Source of the DNA: Myxococcus dinghuensis
GTDB taxonomy: Bacteria; Myxococcota; Myxococcia; Myxococcales; Myxococcaceae
Direction of reading: 5' to 3'
Assembly (NCBI RefSeq): GCF_024198235.1
Contig: NZ_JAKCFB010000044.1
Coordinates: 1-64,000, forward strand
DNA: 64,000 nt
The notes below the pieces were generated by a model. That model had not been told where the DNA came from and did no database searches. It was given only the letters and a program-made list of their open reading frames with translations. The position numbers and the translations under genes are program-made. Of the stretch, positions 52,749 through 62,083 are shown piece after piece (the stretch's first letter is position 1; each line of letters starts with the position of its first letter).

Positions 52749-54097
52749 GCGGCCTCCGGTTGGGAGTCAGCGGCAGGTGTGTCGGAAGGGGGCGGCTCGG
52801 TGGCGGGGGCGGCCTCGGGGAGACGGCGCGCGGTGCCGCCAATCGAGAAGCCCGTCAGTTGCCCGTCCTTCACCCGGCCCCAGAGCTCGTCGGAGAGGAC
52901 GCGCACGGCGAGAAGCCACGTGCCCTTGCGCACCTGCACCTCGCCCAAGGAGAAGTCGACGGGGGCCAGGTAGCTCTCCAGCACCTTGACATGCGAGTTG
53001 ACGCGCATCTGGTGCATGAGGCCCAGGCCTCCGAATTCCTCCATGAAGCGGTGCGCGGCCTGACGAATCTCCACGGCGGAGTAGATGTCTCCTTGGGCGT
53101 CCACCGTCTCTGGCTCCAGGACAACACCCAGGACGTATCGCTCGTCGTCAGGCTCGACGCCCTTGAGGAGTGGCTTCGTCGCGCGGAAAGAGGTGGTGTC
53201 GGGCAACGCCTCCGGCCGCCAGTCGTCCACCGTGAAGTCCGGGCCGCCCTCCAACGCCTTCGCGGCGGGCTGGTAGTTGGAGACGAGGAGCTGTGTCAGC
53301 ACGGAGGATCCGCCCACGCCGCGCATAGCGGCGATGGTGCGAGGGGTGCGGATGCGTTTCACGAAGAAGTCGGAGCCCTTCAGCAGCCCGGGCAGCTTGC
53401 CCCGGATGCCGTACGTCATGAGCCAGCGGCCCTTCAGCGATTTGAGGGTGTTGTAGAAGCGCTCCTCGTCGAAGTCGCCCTCGCCGACGTCGACGTTGTA
53501 GCCAGGGTAGGGTGGGTCCAAGAAGAGGACGGTGTCCTTCCCGTCGTACTTGCGCACCACGCGCTCGTAGTCCCCGCCGTACACCTTCACGTGCTTGAGG
53601 CGCGGGGCGAACTGCTCGATGCGGGCGAGCGTCTTCGCCTCGACGCCCATGCCGTTGGGGCTGACGCTGCGCCCGCGCAGCTTTCCGTAGGAGAAGTGCG
53701 TCAGGTAGAGGAAGCGGTGCAGGCGCTCCACGTCCCCCTTCGGCTTGGAGTCGAAGAGGCTCTTGAACGTCTTCTCGTCGCCCACCCACGGCAGCTTCTT
53801 CAGCTTGGCGAGGCCCGCTGGCGTCAGCTTCTGGATGAGCCGGTACGCGTCGGCGATTTCGGGGTCCGCGTCGTTGATGGCCTCGACGTCCGAGGGGGCC
53901 TTCTCGAAGAGAACGGCGGCGCTACCCGCGAAGGGCTCCACGTACGTCTTGTGCGCGGGCAGCATGGCCACCAGGCGCTTCGCCAGGCGCTTCTTACCCG
54001 CCGGGGAGCCCCAGATGGTCTTCTCCACCAGCTCACCCTGGAGGGACTCCAGGACGTGCCGGGCCCGAGCGAGGGCCTTCGTGAGGGCGTCACCCAT
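52745..54097 (-). CDS. DNA adenine methyltransferase fused to an XkdF-like prohead protease
   Basis: One continuous 450-codon frame joins two domains. Residues 35-285 form a Dam-type N6-adenine methylase: YVEPFAGSAAVLFEK (motif I, 52-66), INDADPEIADAYR, LHRFLYLTHFSYGKLRG and FLDPPYPGYN (catalytic DPPY, 194-197). Residues 318-425 match the XkdF serine-protease family: VLEPETVDAQGDIYSAVEIR, GLMHQMRVNSHVKVLESYLA and DGQLTGFSIGGTARR. The protease matures the head; the methylase would protect phage DNA. Start and stop overlap both neighbours (8 and 4 bases), so the fusion is built into the operon. Confidence 0.85.
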   Translation of the reverse strand: MGDALTKALARARHVLESLQGELVEKTIWGSPAGKKRLAKRLVAMLPAHKTYVEPFAGSAAVLFEKAPSDVEAINDADPEIADAYRLIQKLTPAGLAKLKKLPWVGDEKTFKSLFDSKPKGDVERLHRFLYLTHFSYGKLRGRSVSPNGMGVEAKTLARIEQFAPRLKHVKVYGGDYERVVRKYDGKDTVLFLDPPYPGYNVDVGEGDFDEERFYNTLKSLKGRWLMTYGIRGKLPGLLKGSDFFVKRIRTPRTIAAMRGVGGSSVLTQLLVSNYQPAAKALEGGPDFTVDDWRPEALPDTTSFRATKPLLKGVEPDDERYVLGVVLEPETVDAQGDIYSAVEIRQAAHRFMEEFGGLGLMHQMRVNSHVKVLESYLAPVDFSLGEVQVRKGTWLLAVRVLSDELWGRVKDGQLTGFSIGGTARRLPEAAPATEPPPSDTPAADSQPEAA

Positions 54098-54275
54098 CCT
54101 GGAGGCCCTCAGGGTCGAAGCCCCACGTCAGCTCTCCCGAGGTGGGGAGATTGAGGTCGCGCGGCCAGACGATGGGTGTCGCCTCGGCCTTGGCCGTGGA
54201 GGTCGACTCCTGCGTCGTCGTGTTGCCCTCCGGCGTCGGAGGTGAGGTGGGGGTAGGTGTCGAGGTTGACTGCAT
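54090..54275 (-). CDS. small Thr/Ser/Pro-rich protein upstream of the methylase-protease
   Basis: The 61 residues start MQSTSTPTPTSPPTPEGN and end with IVWPRDLNLPTSGELTWGFD. The ordered end may be a short docking peptide. It follows element E5 and a GGAGG Shine-Dalgarno sequence and overlaps the next gene by eight bases. Confidence 0.6.
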   Translation of the reverse strand: MQSTSTPTPTSPPTPEGNTTTQESTSTAKAEATPIVWPRDLNLPTSGELTWGFDPEGLQDG

Positions 54276-54295
54276 GGCGTTTCGCCTCCGGGAGA

Positions 54296-54327
54296 GACAA
54301 AGGCCTGCGACGCGAAATCGGGGACAT
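54296..54327 (-). promoter_or_regulatory. 32-nt phage element E5 (no cargo)
   Basis: Minus strand: ATGTCCCCGA, TTTCGCGTCGCA, GGCCTTTGTC, then 6 nt to CGGAGG. It begins only two bases after the stop of the Mu F-like gene, so no cargo is present at this site. Confidence 0.8.
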
Positions 54328-54329
54328 CA

Positions 54330-55409
54330 CTAAGTGACGGCGAGCGTCGTTGTGCGGCAGAGGCTGTGGTACGGCGGGAAGCCCACGCCCGCGTCCGCGA
54401 GCTGCCTGTCCGAAGCGAGGGCGCGGAACTCGCCGACGTCGTCACGGGTGCCAGCGGCGGAGCGGAGCACTTCGGCCAGGCGCGTCTCCTGGCTCCCTCG
54501 GTTGACGTAGAGGAACGCGCGACCGGTGTCCGCGTCGAGGCGCTCCCTGACCCAGGGCAGCTCCTGCTTCACGTCCTCCGGCCGCTCGAGCGACTCGACG
54601 CGTTCGAAGCGCTGGAGGGCCTCGCTCACAGAGAACGCCTTGCCGTGGAGGAAGCGACACACCTGGGTAGTGGCTTCGTCAAGGACGGCCTCGATGCGAT
54701 AGCGGCGAATGCCGGCCTCGGCGTAGCTGCTCACCTGGGCGAAGGAGCGCCCCTGACCAACGAAGCTGGCCGCCACCACCTCCCAGTAGAAGGGTGCCCG
54801 CTCGATGAGCGCGCCGCGTGCAGCCCGCTCCAAGGACTCGGCAATGTCGCTTCGCCCGAGGCCGGCCTCCAGCCCCTCGGCCACGAGCCGTCGAGCCTCC
54901 TGACCGAAGGCGTCCAGCCGGCGCCCGTACTCGTCCCTGACGAAGTTGCCCTGGGTCCGGACGATGTGTTGGGCCACGCGTCTGTCGACGGCGTTGAAGC
55001 TGGCGGCGAGGGCGAGGCCTTGCTCGCGTCGGGCATGGCTGCGAGTGGACGCAACCACCTCCTGGGCCGCGTCGCCGAGGGGCGCCTGGATGCGAGAGGG
55101 GATGACGGCTGTCTGCCGGCCGGCGGCCTCCAGGGCCTGGGCGACGAGGCGCCCGCGCTGGACTGCCGTCGTCGTCCTCCAGTCCACGTCGAGGACGGCC
55201 ACCGCCTCTCGCATGGCGTCCACGTCCGCGCGCCCGACCGCGCGGCGCAGGCGCGCGGCAAGCAGGGCCACGGCACGCTCCATGCCCGCGGCGGTGCCGA
55301 CGTCCAGGGCCTTGGTCACTGGCAGTCGCAGGACGTCTCCTAGGAGAGTGTCTGCCACCGCCCGTGCCTCGTGCAGGAGGAGGAGGCTGTCAGCGGGGGC
55401 CGTGCACAC
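54330..55409 (-). CDS. phage head morphogenesis protein (Mu F-like)
   Basis: The GTG at 55409 opens MCTAPADSLLLLHEARAVAD (359 aa). The C-terminal part has RRYRIEAVLDEATTQVCRFL and VGFPPYHSLCRTTTLAV, the Cys-bearing signature of the SPP1 gp7/Mu F minor head family. It lies between portal and protease, as usual. Confidence 0.8.
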   Translation of the reverse strand: MCTAPADSLLLLHEARAVADTLLGDVLRLPVTKALDVGTAAGMERAVALLAARLRRAVGRADVDAMREAVAVLDVDWRTTTAVQRGRLVAQALEAAGRQTAVIPSRIQAPLGDAAQEVVASTRSHARREQGLALAASFNAVDRRVAQHIVRTQGNFVRDEYGRRLDAFGQEARRLVAEGLEAGLGRSDIAESLERAARGALIERAPFYWEVVAASFVGQGRSFAQVSSYAEAGIRRYRIEAVLDEATTQVCRFLHGKAFSVSEALQRFERVESLERPEDVKQELPWVRERLDADTGRAFLYVNRGSQETRLAEVLRSAAGTRDDVGEFRALASDRQLADAGVGFPPYHSLCRTTTLAVT

Positions 55410-55667
55410 GGGGCGCCTCCTGCGTCACCAGCTCCACGGGGTTGCGGCGCCTGGCGTGCACCTCGACGCCAGCCGGAGTGGGGGAGAAGACGACGTCGTG
55501 GCTGGCCGAGCACCTGTCACACAGGGCGAAGACGAGGAGGCCGTTGCGCCAGAGCGTCGTCGTCTCCTCAAGAGGGCCGCGCCTATGGCACATGCGACAC
55601 TCCAGGACACCACGCTCGGCGTCGGCCTGAGCCTGGAGCACCCACGCGCGCTGGAGCTGCTCAGGCG

Positions 55668-55671
<4 letters not shown>
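55390..55671 (-). CDS. small zinc-ribbon-like protein after the portal
   Basis: The 93 residues hold CRMCHRRGP and LCDRCSASHD, two CxxC knuckles. It overlaps both the portal stop and the Mu F-like start. Function unknown; it may be nucleic-acid binding. Confidence 0.6.
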
Positions 55672-57463
<1,792 letters not shown>

Positions 57464-57467
<4 letters not shown>

Positions 57468-57664
57468 GGACGGTCCTCCACGTAAGCCAGGAGGCCCGTG
57501 GGGGTGTGAGAGACGGCGCGCACGCGCTGCCCGCGGGCAGCCAGCTCGACGTGGAGCGCCTCCAGCAGTCCGTCGAGCGTGGAGGCCTCGACAGTGAACT
57601 CCGGCCCGGGGCGTGCCGTGCCCGAGGGGGAGGAGAGGACGAAGACTCTGACGACGCTCTGCAC
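57464..57664 (-). CDS. small protein coupled to the portal
   Basis: The GTG at 57664 has GGGAGG upstream and gives 66 residues (VQSVVRVFVLSSPSGTARPG ...). A longer form starting at GTG 57751, directly at the E6 Shine-Dalgarno sequence, is possible. Its stop overlaps the portal start by four bases. Confidence 0.5.
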
Positions 57665-57761
57665 ACGGGCCTCCCGCACCAGGTGGAGGCAAGGCGCGCG
57701 GTGGGAGGGGCGCCCTCGACGTGCGAGGGCGTTGGGGGCCGCGCGCCTCACCTCCAGCAAG

Positions 57762-57793
57762 GACAAAGGCTTCGGGCCCAATTTCGGGGACAT
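57762..57793 (-). promoter_or_regulatory. 32-nt phage element E6
   Basis: Minus strand: ATGTCCCCGA, AATTGGGCCCGA, AGCCTTTGTC, then 6 nt to TGGAGG. It precedes the portal operon and follows the cargo block. Confidence 0.75.
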
Positions 57794-57969
57794 CCGGTGC
57801 ACGCTTTTTCGCTCAAGGCCCGCGCATCAATGAGTTGCCTTCGTCGGGGGACAGAGCGCTATTGCCAACACGCGCGGCTGAGAAGCGACTGGGCTCACGA
57901 CACGCCTGAGACGTGGCTGGGGCACCTTCATGGCCGCAACACACAGCGAGACTGCTGGAGGTCCACGCA

Positions 57970-58557
57970 ATGAGGGCAGGCTGTTGGTATGCGAAGAAGC
58001 ATGGTGACTGGGAGGACGCCCCCGAGTTCGCTTCGCGAGAGGTGGCCATCTCCTCCGCACCAGCGGCGCTGAAGCTGGAACTGGGTGAGCAATTCCAGGT
58101 GGCGCGCGCGTCCGAGCCCGCAAGCCCCCTGGGCGCTGGGTTGGTTGTGGACGCGTTGGAAGCGCATGCGCAGCACGACTCGCCCGGGGACTCCGAGGGC
58201 TACGCCATCAGCGACGAAGCGGTGGACGAGTTGGAGGCGCTCCTTGAGGGGTGGGCAGCGAAGCATGGAGTGAAGCCCTGCTGGGTCGACATGGAGGACG
58301 TCTCGGTCCACGTGGCGCCCGGAGCCGTACCTGCTTGTGGTGCTCCAGCAGCGGAGGCGGCCGAGGTGACATGCCCATGCCGGTGTGAAGAGCGGGAGGA
58401 CAAGGCACACCATCCGAGCGACTACCGTGTAGGGGCCGACGAGGAGCCCGAGCACCCCGCTGCCCAGGCGGGCTACGAGGGATGGGAGTTCTGCGTTCAC
58501 TGCGGCGCGTGGCGCGCTGACGACGATGACGCGCCCGACGCGGATTGGGTGCCCTGA
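57970..58557 (+). CDS. cargo protein with zinc-ribbon-like end
   Basis: The ATG at 57970 gives 195 residues starting MRAGCWYAKKHGDWEDAPEF. The middle is acidic and helical (ISDEAVDELEALLEGWAAKH). The end has CPCRCEE and CVHCGAW, a possible zinc site. It is plus strand within the minus-strand phage operon and followed by a terminator. Function unknown. Confidence 0.55.
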   Translation: MRAGCWYAKKHGDWEDAPEFASREVAISSAPAALKLELGEQFQVARASEPASPLGAGLVVDALEAHAQHDSPGDSEGYAISDEAVDELEALLEGWAAKHGVKPCWVDMEDVSVHVAPGAVPACGAPAAEAAEVTCPCRCEEREDKAHHPSDYRVGADEEPEHPAAQAGYEGWEFCVHCGAWRADDDDAPDADWVP

Positions 58558-58584
58558 CGCGCGCTGCGCCCGCGCGATGAACGG

Positions 58585-58610
58585 AGCCGCTCCTCATGGC
58601 AGGAGCGGCT
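58585..58610 (+). terminator. terminator between the two cargo genes
   Basis: AGCCGCTCCT-CATGGC-AGGAGCGGCT forms a perfect 10-bp stem, 28 nt after the stop of the zinc-ribbon cargo gene. Confidence 0.6.
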
Positions 58611-58668
58611 CGGTTGCGCCGTCCATGGTGAACACGTTGAAGCCCCTCTTCAACGCGGAGGAGACACC

Positions 58669-59529
58669 ATGGACACCTACCGTGTCGCGAGATTGCCCGC
58701 GCGCCTGCGTGGCTTCGCGCTGCCGGACACGAGCAAGTCACCCGAGGGCTATGTCGAGGCGGGCGACTATCTCGTGCTCGAGGAGAAGGCTCGCCACCCC
58801 ACGCCCGACACCGACTACGCCCGGCTAGTGGCGCCGCAGTTGAGCGGGCTCGACACCTGGGTGTGCACGCGCTGGCGCACGCAGCGCTACGCGGCGCTCG
58901 TCTCCCAGGAGCGCGCGCCTGCCATGGCCCGGCTGTCATTCGACAGCGAACCGCTGGCCGTTTCGGAGGAACGTCTCTTCGTACTCCTGGGGGCGTTCGT
59001 CGACTACAGGTACGACGTGAGCCGTGCGTACTACCCGTGGGCTCTTCAGGGCGTTCGTGTCCCCTTGGCGCCGCCCCGACTGAACAACTGCTGCACCTTC
59101 GTCGAGGCGCTGCTGGTGAAGGCTTTCTCCGAGGCGCACGGCGCGGCTTTCTCGTGGGACATGCGACGCCACCGGCAGATGATGATCGCCTCCAAGACTG
59201 ACTACTTCTTCCCGGTGACGGCTGCAGTCGAGTCCGGCATGGCCTTGCTGGCGCCGTCGGTGGACGTGCCTCCCCACCCCTGGACACTCATCCAGGGGTG
59301 GCGCAGCCAGTGGGGCTCCGGGCACACCTTCCTCGTCGTGGACTTCCACCCAGAGACGGACAAGGTGCTGGTTCTGGAGTCCAACTTCGCCTGCGGGCTC
59401 GATGGCGTCGGCTACCGTGGCCTCGGCATCCTGCTGGATGTCGGCCTCCAGTCGCCTGCGGACTGGTGGACTGGGAGCGAGGTGTGGACGTGGCGCAGCA
59501 TCTGCTCGACATGGTCGTCTCAGCGCTAG
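58669..59529 (+). CDS. cargo protein resembling NlpC/P60-type cysteine peptidases
   Basis: GGAGGAGA precedes the ATG. The 286 residues have RLNNCCTFVEALLVKAF (Cys 141/142 at the start of a helix), WGSGHTFLVVDFHPETDKVL (His 219) and LVLESNFACG, the Cys-His-polar order of papain/NlpC-like amidases. The N-terminal 70 residues could form an SH3-like domain. There is no signal peptide. It may be a cell-wall hydrolase, a deamidase-type toxin or a protease. The fold is inferred from motif order. Confidence 0.55.
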   Translation: MDTYRVARLPARLRGFALPDTSKSPEGYVEAGDYLVLEEKARHPTPDTDYARLVAPQLSGLDTWVCTRWRTQRYAALVSQERAPAMARLSFDSEPLAVSEERLFVLLGAFVDYRYDVSRAYYPWALQGVRVPLAPPRLNNCCTFVEALLVKAFSEAHGAAFSWDMRRHRQMMIASKTDYFFPVTAAVESGMALLAPSVDVPPHPWTLIQGWRSQWGSGHTFLVVDFHPETDKVLVLESNFACGLDGVGYRGLGILLDVGLQSPADWWTGSEVWTWRSICSTWSSQR

Positions 59530-59587
59530 GAATAATTGGAAGTGAATCGCTCTTGAAGAGACGCCAGTCGCTGTTGCTTTCGATGCG

Positions 59588-60919
59588 CTACTTCCGACCT
59601 TCGTGGGGTGCTTGCTGTTGTTTTTCCGCGGCCAATGCTGCTGCTGTGAGTGTGTCGAGTAGCGCAGGTCCGTAATACTGGAGGCGACTCTCCCCCTGTC
59701 CAGCCTGGACGCTCTCGGGCGAGTCTAGGTATCCGATGTAGTCGTCAGCGAGTGAAACAACTCGAGTGGCGCCTGATGCTGACTCTAGGGCCCTCCCTGC
59801 TGAATAGGTGGCTTCGGCCGGAATCAGTAGCAGGCTGAGTGTTCCCAGGCGAAGGAGCGAGAGCTGAGCCTCAGCGGGAGCGAACCTGCAGAGCGCGTTG
59901 TTTCCGATGTTTTGAAGCGGCGCAGGCAGGAGACGCCTTGAGTCGACGCGTGGAAGAGCCACCCTCAATCGGGTAAACGTGAGCCTGTTTGACTCACTGG
60001 GTTGGAGTGAGACGCTCCTCGCGGAACGTGCAAGCCCTGCCGCGAAGAGGCTGACGTTGGTGCTGGAATTGGTGCCTGGAGTGGGAGGAATTGCCCTGGC
60101 GTTTCCCACGGAGCCCTGAAGAAACAGAACCACCCCTCCCTCGGCTCGCTCGATAATTCCAGAATACTCTCCTGGATAGTCTGCGGATAGTTCTCTGGAT
60201 TTGTGCGGAAATAGTGTGGGGTGCGCAGAGAAGATAGTGAGTTCTGCGACCTTCTTGCTGTTTGAGCGGAATATGGCTCGCGTGATTCTTGCGTCGGCGT
60301 TCGAGTCAGGGCCGCTGCGGGAGGCTACAAGGCTTGGCTCTGTGAATGTGCCATATTCTAGTGTTACGGGAATGAGTGCGGCTGTGGCCTTCTTTAGGGC
60401 GATGCTGACAGACTGAGTAACGATGTCGTGTACTTCTTGCCGATAAAGACCTACTCCACCTGCCTGGAAGGGAAGCGAAGGGCTATAGCTCCCCATAGAT
60501 GAGTGGGTGTGAGTGGCTGCAGTCCAGAGTTCGGATATGCCGAGCTCGTTGAGCGTTTCTTGTGTGGCACTCTTGAGCGATGGTGGCGGCGTTAGCAGCT
60601 CTACCGAGACGATCCCCACGCGTAGATCGCCAGCTTGAATGACCAGGGCTCGAACAAGGAGTGGTGTATGGCTTTTGTTCGCTCTCGGGCGAGCGGGGCC
60701 ATAACCTGCTGCGGCGACTGGGAACGGTGGCAAGAATTCCGCTGTTCCGGCGCCTGCGAGGAACTCACCATGGGTAGTTCGCGATGCCAGGACCGTTATC
60801 GAACCGCTGGTTTGAGGGGGACACCAGTCCAGTGACGAGACCCAATAGGCTAGAAGTAGAGTAAGCAGGGCAGCAGCCAGCTGCTTGTATCTTAAGCGGG
60901 AGATCGACCTTACGCGCAT
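59588..60919 (-). CDS. membrane-anchored neutral/alkaline ceramidase-like protein
   Basis: A basic N-terminus and one membrane segment (AAALLTLLLAYWVSSL) precede a 400-residue domain of the neutral ceramidase type: GAGTAEFLPPFPVAAAGYG, LVIQAGDLRVGIVSVELL, TAATHTHSSMGSYSP (His pair of the zinc site) and AHPTLFP. Canonical ceramidases are longer (about 650 aa), so this is a short form lacking the C-terminal domain. It lies downstream of the bacteriocin gene on the same strand and is more A+T-rich than phage genes. The substrate and any link to the bacteriocin are unproved. Confidence 0.65.
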   Translation of the reverse strand: MRVRSISRLRYKQLAAALLTLLLAYWVSSLDWCPPQTSGSITVLASRTTHGEFLAGAGTAEFLPPFPVAAAGYGPARPRANKSHTPLLVRALVIQAGDLRVGIVSVELLTPPPSLKSATQETLNELGISELWTAATHTHSSMGSYSPSLPFQAGGVGLYRQEVHDIVTQSVSIALKKATAALIPVTLEYGTFTEPSLVASRSGPDSNADARITRAIFRSNSKKVAELTIFSAHPTLFPHKSRELSADYPGEYSGIIERAEGGVVLFLQGSVGNARAIPPTPGTNSSTNVSLFAAGLARSARSVSLQPSESNRLTFTRLRVALPRVDSRRLLPAPLQNIGNNALCRFAPAEAQLSLLRLGTLSLLLIPAEATYSAGRALESASGATRVVSLADDYIGYLDSPESVQAGQGESRLQYYGPALLDTLTAAALAAEKQQQAPHEGRK

Positions 60920-61076
60920 CGTCTAGCGCCGCATGTGCGCCTGTAGAGGTCGTCTAGGGAAGCGGGGTGGGGAAAGATGCCTCATGTGCGCCGTGCTTAG
61001 CATTGGCTGCTTGGCCCGTCAACACGACACCAATGGTGGACAACGAAGCTGCCTGTGGCTCAAGCGTAGATGAATA

Positions 61077-61107
61077 GGGCCAGTCCGCTGTGCGGTTGCT
61101 GGCCCTA
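61077..61107 (-). terminator. terminator after the bacteriocin gene
   Basis: On the minus strand AGGGCCAG and CTGGCCCT pair across a 15-nt loop, 16 nt after the bacteriocin stop. It may attenuate transcription into the ceramidase-like gene. Confidence 0.5.
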
Positions 61108-61122
61108 AGGAATAACTAGTTG

Positions 61123-61731
61123 TTAGTAGAGACAGTCACCGTTACATGGCTGCAGCCAGACAGAGCCGCATCCAGTGAGGACGATGGTGCAGGTTGTTCC
61201 GCGTGTACACAGCGTGGGGGTGACGCACCAGTCGTCGATGGTGTTGCATGTGCAGTTTGCCTTGTTTCCCGCAAGCTTCTCTTGAGGGCCCAGAGTTGCG
61301 AGCAGCAGGGTCGCTTCGGTAGTCCCGAAGAGCTTCACGGCCGCTTCTTTTTGCTTTGAAAAGTCGGGGCCCTTCTGGTTGGCCTGGGTTGCCACTTTAG
61401 CGAAGAGCGACGGGGCGGCCAGTGCGATGAGCTCTTGGATGAACTCTGTTTGCGCCTCGTCGAGGCCGGGGTGGGCCGCGAGATAATGTTCGAAGTGTTG
61501 CCGCCAGAGAGCGCTTCGGGCCTCAGGAGGTAGAGCTGCGAAGATGGCTTTCCTATATGCCATCGAGTGTTGGGAGAAGTCGTTGTATGTCGTGGGGAGT
61601 TGGTTGGTGTTTGCTCTTACCCATGCTTCCGCCTCAACGCACTCCTGTGCGTTTGCGTGGTTGGGTAGGATGGTTGTCGAAATGAGAGCAAAGGCCAGTG
61701 CGAAGGAGAGCGAGACTGCTCTGGTCGGCAT
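61123..61731 (-). CDS. fulvocin C-like bacteriocin precursor
   Basis: The ATG at 61731 opens a signal peptide (MPTRAVSLSFALAFALISTT ... HANAQE). A helical proregion of about 130 residues ends LAGNK, and the last 45 residues (158-202) begin ANCTCNTIDDWC. Fulvocin C, the Myxococcus fulvus bacteriocin, is also 45 residues with eight Cys. Here Cys fall at core positions 3, 5, 12, 18, 24, 31, 39 and 43; the first six match fulvocin C as I recall it. The prepropeptide is probably exported and cleaved after Lys 157. No dedicated immunity gene is obvious. Confidence 0.85.
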   Translation of the reverse strand: MPTRAVSLSFALAFALISTTILPNHANAQECVEAEAWVRANTNQLPTTYNDFSQHSMAYRKAIFAALPPEARSALWRQHFEHYLAAHPGLDEAQTEFIQELIALAAPSLFAKVATQANQKGPDFSKQKEAAVKLFGTTEATLLLATLGPQEKLAGNKANCTCNTIDDWCVTPTLCTRGTTCTIVLTGCGSVWLQPCNGDCLY

Positions 61732-61803
61732 TTCAAGGCTCCTCGTGTTGTCCCTGGTGAGGGGTGGTGCCAAACGATGTGCTGTCGTTTGGTGCTTCTG
61801 CAT

Positions 61804-62083
61804 GGTTTTCGAAGTGTGCTTGGTTGGTCAAGGGTTTTGTTGGTCACTGTGGCCTGTTTGTACTGCTTGGTCTGGCGGGTGTGGCTGTTGTCTGGCTGTC
61901 TCTTTGGGGTTGCGGTGGGGGTGGGATTTTGCAGGAGTGGAGGAGTTTGTTGGGGTTGGATGGAGTTGGCTGTGCTGAGGCCTCCCTTTGCCGGAGGGAA
62001 CGGTGAGGCGGCGTTGCCTTTGTGGCAGTTTTGCTGCGGGTAGAGATTGTGACTGCGGTGTATGGAGTTGGCTGGTAGTGTGG
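61804..62083. other. G/T-rich intergenic stretch without a gene
   Basis: The plus strand is strikingly rich in G and T with few A or C. Open frames here lack motifs. It separates terminase from the bacteriocin cargo and may be a decayed cargo edge. The bacteriocin promoter lies on its left side. Confidence 0.45.
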
